Source: Chryseobacterium sp. POL2 (GTDB taxonomy: Bacteria; Bacteroidota; Bacteroidia; Flavobacteriales; Weeksellaceae). From it: DNA of 64,000 bases. Made by a program: the position numbers and the translations under genes. Where the stretch lies: positions 248,001 through 312,000 of the forward strand of contig NZ_CP049298.1 of NCBI RefSeq assembly GCF_011058315.1. The letters are read 5' to 3'. Position 1 is the stretch's first letter. Each line of letters begins with the position of its first letter. Of the stretch, positions 51,685-61,110 are shown piece after piece. The notes below the pieces were generated by a model. That model worked only from the letters and a program-made list of their open reading frames with translations. It searched no databases and had not been told where the DNA came from.

Positions 51685-52101
51685 ATGGATAAAATATTAG
51701 TAAAAATAGAGATTAATAAACCAATTAACCAAGTTTGGGAAAGTTACAATGAGCCAAAACATATTACAAAATGGTGTTTTGCAAATGACGATTGGCATTG
51801 TCCGCATTCAGAAAATGATTTGAGAACAGGTGGCGCTTTCAAATCCCGAATGGAGGCAAAAGATGGAAGTTTTGGTTTTGACTTTGGCGGTATTTATGAC
51901 GAAGTGAAAACCTTGGAACGTATACAATACCGCATGGAAGACGGTCGAGAGGTGGAAACTTGTTTTTCAAAATTGGATGCCAATCGTACAGAAATTGTTC
52001 AACAATTCGATCCAGAAATCGAAAATCCCGAGGAAATGCAACGCGAAGGTTGGCAAGCAATTCTTAATAATTTTAAGAAATATACCGAAACCGAATTTTA
52101 A
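51685..52101 (+). CDS. SRPBCC / AHSA1-like protein
   Basis: A 138-residue START-like protein of the AHSA1 group. The pattern KIEINKPINQVWESYNEP, then DDWHCPHSENDLRTGGAF, is typical. The fold binds hydrophobic ligands; bacterial functions are mostly unknown. It opens a plus-strand run of SRPBCC, VOC, DinB and hydrolase genes. Confidence 0.85.
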   Translation: MDKILVKIEINKPINQVWESYNEPKHITKWCFANDDWHCPHSENDLRTGGAFKSRMEAKDGSFGFDFGGIYDEVKTLERIQYRMEDGREVETCFSKLDANRTEIVQQFDPEIENPEEMQREGWQAILNNFKKYTETEF

Positions 52102-52136
52102 TTCAAAACAATCAACTCAGGTAAAAAAATAAAATT

Positions 52137-52985
52137 ATGATTAGTTCTAATATATTTCCTTGTTTTTGGTTTAATGCTAATGGCAAGGAAGCAGCGGAAA
52201 AATACAGCAATTTGTTCCCAAATACCAAGATTACAGTAGATACGCCGATGGTCATTATGCTTGATATGAATGGTCAACAAATGATGTTGCTGAATGGCGG
52301 ACCGACTTTTCAACCCAATCCAAGTATTTCGTTGATGGTGATGTGTGATACACCAGAAGAAGTTGAAAAATATTACAAAGCACTTTCACAAAATGGCGAA
52401 ATTTTGATGGACTTGGGCGCTTATCCTTGGAGTGAAAAATATGCGTGGATTTCTGATGAATACGGGGTGAGTTGGCAATTTTATCTCGGTGAGCATAAGG
52501 GACAAAAATTTGTACCGACTTTAATGTATATCCAACAAAATAATGGAAAATGTCGCGAAGCTATGTCGCTTTATACTTCGGTTTTTCCAAATTCTAAAAT
52601 CGATGGAATTATGGATCATCAAGAAGGCGATTTGAAAGGAATGATCGCGCATGCGCAGTTCACAATCGACGATTATTCGTTGTATGCGATGGATGGCGGA
52701 ACGATGCATGATTTTAATTTTTCAGAAGGTGTTTCGATTGTTGTGATGACGTCAAATCAAGAAGAAACCGACAGATATTGGAACGCGTTAACAGCAAATG
52801 CTGGACAAGAAAGTATGTGCGGTTGGCTGAAAGATCCTTATGGCGTTAGCTGGCAAATTACACCGCGCCGATTGATTGAATTGACGAATGATGCGGATTC
52901 TGAAAAAGCCAAAAAAGTTTTTGATGCAATGCTTAAAATGAAAAAAATTATCATTGCAGACCTCGAAATGGCTTATTCATCTTAA
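52137..52985 (+). CDS. VOC-superfamily protein with two PhnB-like domains
   Basis: A 282-residue protein with two PhnB-type units (about 1-135 and 136-282). Both show WFNANGKEAAEKYSNLFPNT-like and YIQQNNGKCREAMSLYTSVF openings and end in YGVSWQ. Often annotated as 3-demethylubiquinone methyltransferase-like, it shows no methyltransferase motifs here. The fold suggests a metal- or ligand-binding protein of unknown role. Confidence 0.85.
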   Translation: MISSNIFPCFWFNANGKEAAEKYSNLFPNTKITVDTPMVIMLDMNGQQMMLLNGGPTFQPNPSISLMVMCDTPEEVEKYYKALSQNGEILMDLGAYPWSEKYAWISDEYGVSWQFYLGEHKGQKFVPTLMYIQQNNGKCREAMSLYTSVFPNSKIDGIMDHQEGDLKGMIAHAQFTIDDYSLYAMDGGTMHDFNFSEGVSIVVMTSNQEETDRYWNALTANAGQESMCGWLKDPYGVSWQITPRRLIELTNDADSEKAKKVFDAMLKMKKIIIADLEMAYSS

Positions 52986-53010
52986 ATGTAAATTCGAATA
53001 AATAAAAAAA

Positions 53011-53787
53011 ATGTCACCAAAAGAATCTGGTTTTAAGCAAGTTAATAGCATTAATCTCTATTACGAAATCTATGGAGAAGGAAAAACTTTGGTACTGATT
53101 CATGGCGGTGGCGGTTCTATTGTAAACGATTTTGGGCTAGTAATTCCTGTCCTTTCAAAATATTATAAAGTCCTAGGAATCGACTTGCAAAATCATGGTA
53201 GAAGCGATCATAGATCTACTCCTGAAACTTTTGAACAAGACGCAGACGATGTTGCGGAACTTTTAGAACAACTGGATATTTCAAGTGCTTCTTTTCTAGG
53301 ATTCAGCAATGGAGGAAATACTGTGATGCAGATTGCGTATCGGCACCCAAAACTAGTGGAAAAATTGATTATAGGATCCGCCTTTTATAAACAGGAAGGC
53401 ATGATTCCTAATTTTTTCAAAGATTTTGAACATGTAAGTTTAGAAATGATGCCAAAGTCCCTGCAAGATAATTTTTTACAATTAAATCCTAGTAATGAGA
53501 AACTTCTTAATATGTTCGAAAAAGACAGCCAAAGGATGAAAAATTTTAAAAATTGGGACGAGGACATTTTGAAATCCATTCAAGCGAAAACCTTGCTGAT
53601 AAATGGAGCACAAGATATTGTTTTGAATGAACATATTTTGGAAATGAATCAGTTAATTCCGAATTCCGAAGTTTTGATTTTACCAGCAACTCATGGCGCA
53701 TATCTAATGCCCGATTTTGAGGGGAAGATTAATCACAAGTTAATTGATTGTACAACCGAAAAGATTCTTTCTTTTCTTGAGAATTAA
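53011..53787 (+). CDS. Alpha/beta-fold hydrolase
   Basis: A 258-residue protein. LIHGGGGSIVNDF is the oxyanion block, LGFSNGGNT carries the nucleophile Ser in a GxSxG elbow, NGAQDIVL supplies the acid and ATHGAYL the His. It belongs to the BioH/peroxidase-like group and has no signal peptide. Its substrate is unknown. It lies in the middle of the small-protein cluster. Confidence 0.87.
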   Translation: MSPKESGFKQVNSINLYYEIYGEGKTLVLIHGGGGSIVNDFGLVIPVLSKYYKVLGIDLQNHGRSDHRSTPETFEQDADDVAELLEQLDISSASFLGFSNGGNTVMQIAYRHPKLVEKLIIGSAFYKQEGMIPNFFKDFEHVSLEMMPKSLQDNFLQLNPSNEKLLNMFEKDSQRMKNFKNWDEDILKSIQAKTLLINGAQDIVLNEHILEMNQLIPNSEVLILPATHGAYLMPDFEGKINHKLIDCTTEKILSFLEN

Positions 53788-53810
53788 ATATAACGACAAA
53801 CAATATAGCT

Positions 53811-54221
53811 GTGTCAATCACTCGAATTTATGTCAATTTGCCCGTGAAAGATGTCCAAAAAACAAGAACGTTTTGGGTGAAATTAGGATTTTCTATTGAC
53901 GAACTTTATTCTAACGAAAACGGAATTTGCGTCGTCATGAAAGAGGAAAACATCTATGTTATGTTTTTGTTAGAAACTTTTTTCCAGACGTTTACAGACA
54001 GGCCAATTGCGAAAGGCGATACAACGCAAACACTTCTTGCAATCTGTGTTAATACGAGAGAAGAAGTGGACAATATGCTAGATATAGCCATAGAAAACGG
54101 TGGCTCATCATATAGTGGGGCACGCGATTATAGTTGGATGTACCAACGTGTATTTACGGATATCGATGGACATCAGTGGGAAGTTTTCTTTATGGACGCC
54201 TCTCAGTTTCCAAAAGAATAA
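53811..54221 (+). CDS. VOC-family (glyoxalase-like) protein
   Basis: A 136-residue protein starting at GTG. The VOC opening VNLPVKDVQKTRTFWVKLGF and the ending DGHQWEVFFMD are clear. It is a tandem paralogue of the broken gene that follows at 54246. Function is unknown; VOC proteins bind metals and small molecules, and some give resistance to toxic compounds. Confidence 0.85.
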   Translation: MSITRIYVNLPVKDVQKTRTFWVKLGFSIDELYSNENGICVVMKEENIYVMFLLETFFQTFTDRPIAKGDTTQTLLAICVNTREEVDNMLDIAIENGGSSYSGARDYSWMYQRVFTDIDGHQWEVFFMDASQFPKE

Positions 54222-54245
54222 TATTGTAATTTAAAAAAAAGGACA

Positions 54246-54656
54246 ATGACTATTAGCGAAGTTTACATCAATTTGCCAATTAAAGACGTGTAAAAGACAA
54301 AAGAATTTTGGTCAAAGTTAGGTTTTCAAATCAATGAACAATTTTCTGATGACAAAGCTGTTTGCGTGGTTTTTAAAGAAAATAGTATTTCTGCTATGTT
54401 TTTGATCGAGGACTATTTCGAAACATTCTCCGAAAAACCAGTCGCAAAAGGCGACACAACGCAGGTTTTGGTCGCTATTTCGTTAGGTAGCCGCGAAGAA
54501 GTTGATAAAGTCGTTAATACTGCTTTGCAAAACGGCGCTTATCAACACGAAGAACCACAAGACGATGGCTGGATGTATCAAAATTCGTTTTGGGATATCA
54601 ACGGTCATGGCTGGAATATTATTTTCGCTGACGTTTCGAAACTTCCAAAAGGATAA
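54246..54656 (+). pseudogene. VOC-family paralogue interrupted by an in-frame TAA
   Basis: From ATG 54246 the frame reads MTISEVYINLPIKDV, then TAA at 54291-54293, then KTKEFWSKLGFQINE and continues open to 54656, ending DINGHGWNIIF. The intact neighbour has Gln (CAA) at the same position (KDVQKTRTFW), so one C-to-T change explains the stop. The rest of the frame is intact, so the event is recent or a sequence error. A later in-frame GTG at 54366 would lack the first strand and is unlikely to give a working protein. Confidence 0.85.
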
Positions 54657-54677
54657 TTTAATCTAGAAAAAAAACTT

Positions 54678-55118
54678 ATGAAACATTTAAAATACAGCAT
54701 CGAGATAGATGCGCCAAAAGAAAAAGTTTGGGATGTTCTTTGGAATACCAAAACTTATAATCAATGGACAGCTTTTTTCTCGCCAGGATCAAGTTTTGAG
54801 ACCGATTGGAAAGTTGGCGGCGATACAAGATTTATAGACGCAGATTCCAAAGATGGGATGATTAGCACTATTAAAGAATTAAAAGAAAATGAACTTGTCA
54901 ATTTTGAACACCTCGGTATGATAAAAGATGGCATTGTTGACAAAGATTCCGACGAAGTAAAACAGTGGTCTGGCATAACAGAGCGTTATGAACTTATCGA
55001 CAACAATGGAAAAACACAGCTCAATGTTGATACCAAAACCAGTGATGATTATGTCGATTTTATGAATCAAGGTTTTGAAAAAGGATTGAATAAAATTAAA
55101 GAACTTTCTGAACAATAA
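54678..55118 (+). CDS. SRPBCC-domain protein
   Basis: A 146-residue START-like protein: KYSIEIDAPKEKVWDVLWNT, then NQWTAFFSPGSSFETDWKVG and a C-terminal long helix. It probably binds a hydrophobic ligand; no function is assigned. It lies 21 bases after the broken VOC gene and 4 bases before the DinB gene. Confidence 0.85.
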   Translation: MKHLKYSIEIDAPKEKVWDVLWNTKTYNQWTAFFSPGSSFETDWKVGGDTRFIDADSKDGMISTIKELKENELVNFEHLGMIKDGIVDKDSDEVKQWSGITERYELIDNNGKTQLNVDTKTSDDYVDFMNQGFEKGLNKIKELSEQ

Positions 55119-55122
55119 TCTC

Positions 55123-55647
55123 ATGGATACACCCAAATCACAGAAATTAGAAATTATTCTTCCAGCTTACAGAATGCATTCGCAGAATTTTATAAATGTT
55201 CTCGATACAGTTTCTGAAGAAGATGCTTTGAAAAGAATTGAAGATAAAACCAATCATATTATCTGGATGGCAGGTAATTTTGTGAACATACGTTATGGTA
55301 TGGCTTGGGTTTTGGGACTTCGCGAAGAAGATCCTTATTCTGATTTGTTTTTTCAAGGAAAAACTTTGAACACCGAATTAAAATACCCAAGTTTGGAAGC
55401 ATTAAAAAAGAACTTTCATCATATCTCGCCTTTGGTTTATCAAAAACTTTTGGAAGCAACAGACGAAGATTTGGACAAGATGTTTCCTATGGGGATGAAC
55501 ATTGATTTCTGCATAGAAAACACTCTCAATTTCGTGGGAATGTGTATTAGCAGAGAAGATTATCTGTGTGGACAACTCGGGCTCATGCGAAAACTCTTAG
55601 GTTACGAAGGCATGAAGTACGAGATTCATTCAGAAATTAAATATTAA
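55123..55647 (+). CDS. DinB-family four-helix protein
   Basis: A 174-residue helical protein. NHIIWMAGNFVNIRYGMAWV has the first metal-site region of the DinB/YfiT fold, and helices follow to the end. DinB-like proteins bind divalent metals; some are thiol transferases such as bacillithiol transferase. The His triad is not fully clear here. It starts 4 bases after the SRPBCC gene. Confidence 0.72.
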   Translation: MDTPKSQKLEIILPAYRMHSQNFINVLDTVSEEDALKRIEDKTNHIIWMAGNFVNIRYGMAWVLGLREEDPYSDLFFQGKTLNTELKYPSLEALKKNFHHISPLVYQKLLEATDEDLDKMFPMGMNIDFCIENTLNFVGMCISREDYLCGQLGLMRKLLGYEGMKYEIHSEIKY

Positions 55648-55707
55648 AACAAGGCTATGTTTAGTCTGTTAACTTTAATCACTAATATAACGTTAAATCA
55701 TAAAACT

Positions 55708-56145
55708 ATGGCAAAATTAAATTCGTACCTCAATTTTGATGGTCAAGCAGAAGAAGCATTCAATTTTTACAAATCCGTTTTCGGAGGCGAATTTGCTGGA
55801 GAAATCCACAGAATGGGCAATGCTCCAGGAATGGAGCAACTTTCCGAAGATTCAAAAAAACGTGTCATGCACATTGCTTTGCCAATTGGCGGCGACCTTT
55901 TGATGGGCTCGGATACCATTCCAGAATTCGGGCAAGCTTTGGTAAAAGGCAATAACAATTATGTTTCTATTTTTCCAGAATCCCGAGAAGATGCCGAACG
56001 TATTTTCAATGGACTTTCTGCTGGAGGCAAAATAGAAATGCCATTAGAGGATCAGTTTTGGGGTGATTATTTTGGAAGTTTCGAAGATAAATTCGGAATT
56101 GGCTGGATGGTAAATTACAGCAATGACGCTGGCTACGAAGGATAA
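55708..56145 (+). CDS. VOC-family protein, single PhnB-like domain
   Basis: A 145-residue protein; the ATG at 55708 (MAKLNSYLNFDGQAEEAF) was chosen over an in-frame start at 55657 because the fold begins there. FYKSVFGGEFAGEIHRM and FGIGWMVNY are PhnB-like. It closes the SRPBCC/VOC/DinB run and is followed by a terminator. Confidence 0.87.
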   Translation: MAKLNSYLNFDGQAEEAFNFYKSVFGGEFAGEIHRMGNAPGMEQLSEDSKKRVMHIALPIGGDLLMGSDTIPEFGQALVKGNNNYVSIFPESREDAERIFNGLSAGGKIEMPLEDQFWGDYFGSFEDKFGIGWMVNYSNDAGYEG

Positions 56146-56173
56146 TTTTTTATTTAAAACTAAAAAAATACAG

Positions 56174-56203
56174 AAACGAAGGGAAATCTCTCTTCGTTTT
56201 TTT
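56174..56203 (+). terminator. Terminator closing the VOC/SRPBCC cluster
   Basis: The stem AAACGAAG/CTTCGTTT (56174-56181 and 56192-56199) has a 10-base loop and a T run. Confidence 0.8.
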
Positions 56204-56223
56204 AATTTTGTCCAAGTTATCAG

Positions 56224-56880
56224 ATGAAGGACTATTACTATTTTCTTGGTATTTCTCAAGATGCTTCTGCGGAAGACATCAAAAAAGTCTATCGAAAATT
56301 GTCAATGAAATACCATCCTGATAAAAATGATAACGATGATTTTTTCGAGTTGCGGTTCCGAGAAGTTCAGGAAGCTTATGAAGTTTTAATTGATACCGAA
56401 CGTCGCAGATCTTACGATGAGCAGCTGAATAGCGCGCACCAGAATATAAAATCTAAACTTCCTCCAAAAATCCAGAAATTCCATTCCGACAAAATTAGAG
56501 CAAGATTAGGCGATGAGATCCGATTGTATTGGCAAACTTATGACGCCGATTTGGTGAAGATTTTACCTTTTGGTTTAGAAAAAGCGAGTGGTGAAAGACG
56601 TTTCAAAATAACGCAGTTTGATAGTCAGGGAAAATTTCAACTATTGTTACATGCGACCAATACAAGTTTACACAAAACCGTGGTACAGGCGATTACGATT
56701 ACAAAATTGGGCGAAAATGAAGTAGAGGAGAAGCCCGAAAGAAAACAGCGACTAGAAAATCCGCGTCAAGAAGATAAGGTGAAAACCACTGAAAGGAAAA
56801 GTCAGACTGAGATTTTAAAAATCATCAGTTTCGTATTATTTGTTGTCATTGTTTTATTATTTGCAAAGAAATGCTTCTAA
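56224..56880 (+). CDS. Membrane-anchored J-domain protein
   Basis: A 218-residue protein. Residues 1-68 are a canonical J domain with the HPD tripeptide in [10 protein letters not shown] polar middle and a Lys/Glu-rich stretch (about 170-195) lead to one C-terminal membrane helix (about 198-216). It lacks the zinc-finger and client-binding parts of DnaJ, so it is a specialised co-chaperone that recruits DnaK to the membrane. Its partner is unknown. Confidence 0.88.
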   Translation: MKDYYYFLGISQDASAEDIKKVYRKLSMKYHPDKNDNDDFFELRFREVQEAYEVLIDTERRRSYDEQLNSAHQNIKSKLPPKIQKFHSDKIRARLGDEIRLYWQTYDADLVKILPFGLEKASGERRFKITQFDSQGKFQLLLHATNTSLHKTVVQAITITKLGENEVEEKPERKQRLENPRQEDKVKTTERKSQTEILKIISFVLFVVIVLLFAKKCF

Positions 56881-57029
56881 GCCATTTTGGCTCTTCCAGG
56901 ACATTTTTTGCAACGTTTTCCTTTTTTAAACTTTTTGCAACAATTTTTTTTACTACAAAACATTTCATCACTTGCTGAAAATGCAGGTGTCAAAGCTGGA
57001 ACTTTAAAAGCAATAATTGGCTGATTCAT
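56877..57029 (-). CDS. 50-residue Cys-rich basic protein
   Basis: Read on the minus strand from ATG 57029, chosen over an in-frame upstream ATG at 57092 that adds 21 atypical residues. The C-terminal half has six Cys among many Lys ([20 protein letters not shown] ends the block), suggesting a metal site. It converges on the J-domain gene with a 4-base overlap. Similar short Cys/Lys proteins occur in Flavobacteriia as I recall. Function is unknown. Confidence 0.6.
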   Translation of the reverse strand: MNQPIIAFKVPALTPAFSASDEMFCSKKNCCKKFKKGKRCKKCPGRAKMA

Positions 57030-57382
57030 AATGCAAATATAAATTAATTTAGAATAATTACAAACAATACTTTTATTAATTCTAAATAGCATTATAAGAT
57101 TTTTGTCATGTCATAAATACTTTTGGTAGTTTGGTAAAAGTTGATTTTTAAAAGTTTTTAAGCATTTGTCAATTCATAATTGATGTACAATTTTTAGTTT
57201 GTTTGAATTTTTATTATTTAATAATAGATTTCAGTCATAATTTAAGACATACTTTGTGGTTTTTTTGAAATGATGAAATTCATGTTTTCAATTGTTATGT
57301 TATCAATAATAGGCTTTGAGATTTCTGTTATTTATCGTAAATTTACACGCATTAATTTGATAATTTCTAATAAAAAGTATAG
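57030..57382. other. Non-coding region upstream of gcvP
   Basis: About 350 AT-rich bases hold the divergent start regions of the Cys-rich gene and gcvP. A TACTTTTG box lies at 57118-57125 on the + strand without a good -33 partner. I looked for a glycine riboswitch and saw no matching conserved core. Confidence 0.5.
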
Positions 57383-60238
57383 ATGAATACACAGCAGTTT
57401 GTGAACCGTCACATTAGCCTGAATGACGCTGACAAAGCGGCAATGTTAAAAAGAATAGGCGTTGATTCTATTGAAGAACTCATTTCGCAAACCATTCCAG
57501 ATGCCATCCGTTTAGAAAAAGATTTAGAGATTTCGGAAGCTCTTTCGGAGTACGAAATGCTTTTACATTCTAAAGACTTGGCTTCGCAAAATGCGATGTT
57601 CGATAATTACATTGGATTTGGATATCATAACACGATTTTGCCATCGGCAATACAAAGGAATATCTTAGAAAATCCATCTTGGTACACAGCTTACACACCA
57701 TATCAGGCAGAAATTGCACAAGGTCGTCTAGAAGCTTTGCTTAACTTCCAAACGGTAGTTTGTGATTTGACCGGTTTTCAGTTGGCTAATGCATCATTGC
57801 TAGATGAGTCTACTGCGGCTGCAGAAGCTATGCACATGTTTTTCAACAACAGAACTAAAGATCAAAAGAAAAGTAATGCGATTAAGTTTTTTGTTTCGGA
57901 TTTAGTTTTACCTCAAACGATTTCGGTTCTTAAAACCAAAGCAGAAGGTTTAGGAATTGACTTGGTTGTTGGTAATTATGAAGAACAACTTAACGATTCT
58001 TACTATGGTGTATTATTGCAGTATCCAGGGAAGAACGGCATTGTTATAGACTATACAGAAAAAATCGCGGAGTATAAAACATTAGACCTACAAGTGGTTG
58101 TAGCTTGTGATCCAATGGCGTTGGTGAAATTAAAATCGCCAGCTTCTATGGGCGCAGATTGTGCCGTTGGTACCACGCAACGTTTCGGAATTCCTATGGG
58201 GTATGGTGGCCCTCACGCGGCATTTTATGCTTGTAAAGAAGATTACAAAAGAGATATTCCTGGTCGTATCATAGGGGTTTCTCAAGATATATATGGAAGA
58301 CGTGCGCTTCGTATGGCTTTACAAACGAGAGAGCAACATATCAAACGAGAGAAAGCAACTTCCAACATTTGCACAGCGCAAGTATTATTAGCCGTTATGG
58401 CAGGGATGTATGCGGTTTATCATGGGCCTCAAGGTTTAGATTTTATCGCAAATCAAATTCATTACAAAACGAATGCGCTAAAAAGCACATTGCAAATTTT
58501 AGGTTATGATGTGGTTGCAGAACCTGTTTTTGACACTGTTAAATTCAGAATGCAAGAGGAGGAAAAAACGGCTTTACGTATGTTGATGCTTGATCATAAG
58601 ATTAACCTTAACTATTTCACAGAAGGTTTTGTAAGCATTGCTATTAACGAAACAAGCACACTTGCTAAACTTCAGAAATTAGTTAATACGCTTGCAAGCT
58701 TTAAGGGCAAACAAGCTTATCAATTAGAATTAAAAGAAGAAATTTCGATTCCTGCGGATATGCTTAGAAAAGACGAAATTCTAAAAGAAGAAGTCTTTAA
58801 CAAATACCATACAGAAACCGAATTAATGCGTTATATTAAACGTCTAGAACGTAAAGATTTATCATTAACACACTCGATGATTTCTCTAGGTTCTTGTACA
58901 ATGAAACTGAATGCTGCAACAGAAATGTTGCCTTTATCTTGGCCAGAATGGGGAAGTGTTCACCCATTTGTACCAAGAGATCAAGCAGCAGGTTACCAAA
59001 AATTAATTCAAGAATTAGAAAAAGATTTAGCTGAAATTACTGGTTTTGCAGGAACTTCACTTCAACCAAATTCTGGTGCGCAAGGAGAATACGCAGGACT
59101 TATGGTAATCCGCGAATATCATAAATCAAGAGGCGAACATCACAGAAATGTCGTTGTAATTCCACAATCTGCTCATGGTACCAACCCAGCTTCGGCAGCG
59201 ATGGCAGGAATGAAAATCGTTGTGGTTAAAAACTTAGAAAACGGAGAAATTGATTTTGAAGATCTAAAAGCTAAAGTTGAGCAACACTCAGAAAATCTTT
59301 CGGCGATTATGATTACTTATCCGTCAACCTACGGATTCTTCGATAAAAACGTGAAAGAAATTACAGAACTTATCCACGCACATGGCGGACAAGTCTATAT
59401 GGATGGCGCGAATATGAATGCGCAAGTAGGTTTCACAAGTCCAGGTAATATCGGGGCAGACGTTTGTCACCTTAACTTACACAAAACTTTTGCGATTCCT
59501 CATGGTGGCGGCGGTCCAGGCGTTGGCCCAATCTGTGTGGCAGAACATTTGGTGCCATTCTTACCGAGCAATGCCAATATCCAAACGGGTGGAAAAGAGG
59601 CGATTGATGCTATTTCTGCAGCGCCTTATGGTTCAGGTTTAATTCTTAATATTTCTTATGCTTACATCAAAATGTTAGGAACTTATGGTCTTAAAAAATC
59701 AACAGAGCATGCGATTCTTAATGCTAATTATCTGAAAGAAATTTTGGCAGATCATTTCCCAATTTTATATTCGAATGAAAATGGAAAAGTAGCTCACGAA
59801 TGTATCGTTGATTTCCGCCAATTCAAAGCTTTAGGAATTGAGGTTGCTGATGTTGCAAAGCGTTTGATGGACTACGGATTCCATGCGCCAACAGTTAGTT
59901 TCCCAGTAGCTGGAACTTTAATGATTGAACCAACAGAATCTGAAAGTAAAGCAGAAATCGACAGATTCGCGGAAGCGCTAATCGCAATCAAACATGAGAT
60001 TGACGAAATTGCAAATGGTGAAGCGGACAAAGACAACAATGTCTTGAAAAATGCACCACACACAGAGCAAGTTATTATTTCTGACGCTTGGGACAAACCT
60101 TATGGTAGAGAGAAAGCGGCTTATCCATTGGATTGGGTACGCGATCACAAATTCTTTGCAACCGTATCAAGAATTGATGAAGCTTATGGTGACAGAAACT
60201 TAATCTGTACTTGTGAGCCAATTGAAGCTTATATGTAA
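57383..60238 (+). CDS. gcvP: Glycine dehydrogenase (aminomethyl-transferring), P protein
   Basis: A 951-residue single-chain P protein, the fused form of GcvPA and GcvPB. It decarboxylates glycine and loads the aminomethyl group onto the H protein. The PLP lysine is Lys701 in LNLHKTFAIPHGGGGPG. N-terminal blocks SLLDESTAAAEAM and GAQRFGIPMGYGGPHAAF-like text (here TTQRFGIPMGYGGPHAAF) are conserved. gcvT and gcvH are not adjacent. A strong terminator follows. Confidence 0.97.
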   Translation: MNTQQFVNRHISLNDADKAAMLKRIGVDSIEELISQTIPDAIRLEKDLEISEALSEYEMLLHSKDLASQNAMFDNYIGFGYHNTILPSAIQRNILENPSWYTAYTPYQAEIAQGRLEALLNFQTVVCDLTGFQLANASLLDESTAAAEAMHMFFNNRTKDQKKSNAIKFFVSDLVLPQTISVLKTKAEGLGIDLVVGNYEEQLNDSYYGVLLQYPGKNGIVIDYTEKIAEYKTLDLQVVVACDPMALVKLKSPASMGADCAVGTTQRFGIPMGYGGPHAAFYACKEDYKRDIPGRIIGVSQDIYGRRALRMALQTREQHIKREKATSNICTAQVLLAVMAGMYAVYHGPQGLDFIANQIHYKTNALKSTLQILGYDVVAEPVFDTVKFRMQEEEKTALRMLMLDHKINLNYFTEGFVSIAINETSTLAKLQKLVNTLASFKGKQAYQLELKEEISIPADMLRKDEILKEEVFNKYHTETELMRYIKRLERKDLSLTHSMISLGSCTMKLNAATEMLPLSWPEWGSVHPFVPRDQAAGYQKLIQELEKDLAEITGFAGTSLQPNSGAQGEYAGLMVIREYHKSRGEHHRNVVVIPQSAHGTNPASAAMAGMKIVVVKNLENGEIDFEDLKAKVEQHSENLSAIMITYPSTYGFFDKNVKEITELIHAHGGQVYMDGANMNAQVGFTSPGNIGADVCHLNLHKTFAIPHGGGGPGVGPICVAEHLVPFLPSNANIQTGGKEAIDAISAAPYGSGLILNISYAYIKMLGTYGLKKSTEHAILNANYLKEILADHFPILYSNENGKVAHECIVDFRQFKALGIEVADVAKRLMDYGFHAPTVSFPVAGTLMIEPTESESKAEIDRFAEALIAIKHEIDEIANGEADKDNNVLKNAPHTEQVIISDAWDKPYGREKAAYPLDWVRDHKFFATVSRIDEAYGDRNLICTCEPIEAYM

Positions 60239-60280
60239 AATTGATATTTGGATTTTTAATCCTTTTTTAAATAAAATAAG

Positions 60281-60312
60281 AACAGCAACAAAATTTATTG
60301 TTGCTGTTTTTT
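60281..60312 (+). terminator. Terminator of gcvP
   Basis: The perfect stem AACAGCAACAA/TTGTTGCTGTT (60281-60291 and 60298-60308) has a 6-base loop and a T tail. Confidence 0.9.
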
Positions 60313-60347
60313 ATGTTTCAAGACCGAAATTTTGAGATAATTTTTAT

Positions 60348-61019
60348 TTAGTCATTATTAATTGCATCAGCCAAAAATTGATTGAACGGATGTATGATTT
60401 TAAAAACATCTACAGCGTTTTTAACAACATGAGGATCCAAAATTTCTTTATCCGATAATTCATGAAAAACAGTGAATTGCTTGAATTTTAGATAATCTTC
60501 CATAGGATCTTCTTTGTCAAATCCTTGTGGAATCCTCACTAATTTTTCACCGCGCATTTCTAGTTTTTCCTTAAAATTTTTGTTATTAATAATGTTTAAA
60601 AAGCTTTGAGATTCAGTACTTATTTTTTGTCGAATAAGTTTCAGATTGGCAGTTTCGGTCATATAAACGCCACCCGCCAAAAAAGATTTGCCAGGTTCTA
60701 GATGAATGTAATAACCAGAATGGCTCAAGGTTTTGCTGCCTTTTTCTCGCAAAGAAGCGCCCATATTGGTTTTGTAAGGTATTTTATCTTTTGAAAATCG
60801 TGTGTCTTTATAAATTCTGAAAACACAAGATTTTGCTTCCAGTCGTTCGACACTTTCATCAAAATTCGCAATTCCGTGGATGATGTCGTCAACAACTTTT
60901 ATGAAGTTCTGTTGCGCTTCGATATATAAAGCTTTGTTTTCGTTGAACCAATCGCGCTTGTTATTGCGTTGCAATTCTTTTAGAAAGTCTAAAGTAGATT
61001 CCAGAATATAATGTTCCAT
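60348..61019 (-). CDS. DUF2461 family protein
   Basis: A 223-residue protein from the ATG at 61019; the in-frame extension to 61085 overlaps the terminator of the upstream gene. TLDFLKELQRNNKRDWFNEN, VFRIYKDTRFSKDKIPYKTN and GYYIHLEPGKSFLAGGVY are the DUF2461 blocks. It is conserved and soluble, with unknown function. Confidence 0.87.
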   Translation of the reverse strand: MEHYILESTLDFLKELQRNNKRDWFNENKALYIEAQQNFIKVVDDIIHGIANFDESVERLEAKSCVFRIYKDTRFSKDKIPYKTNMGASLREKGSKTLSHSGYYIHLEPGKSFLAGGVYMTETANLKLIRQKISTESQSFLNIINNKNFKEKLEMRGEKLVRIPQGFDKEDPMEDYLKFKQFTVFHELSDKEILDPHVVKNAVDVFKIIHPFNQFLADAINND

Positions 61020-61071
61020 CTTAGATATTTTTATAAAATTAGACTTTTTTAAGCTTTTGATATTTAAAAAT

Positions 61072-61102
61072 AAAAAAATCCTCAATAATTATTTGAGGAT
61101 TT
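61072..61102 (-). terminator. Terminator of the DbpA-like helicase gene
   Basis: The stem AAATCCTCAA/TTGAGGATTT (61076-61085 and 61093-61102) has a 7-base loop. Read on the minus strand it is followed by a T run. Confidence 0.85.
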
Positions 61103-61110
61103 ATATTGCT

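Noticed and set aside
57030-57382. Possible glycine riboswitch before gcvP
   Set aside because: The region is AT-rich and I see no glycine-aptamer core.
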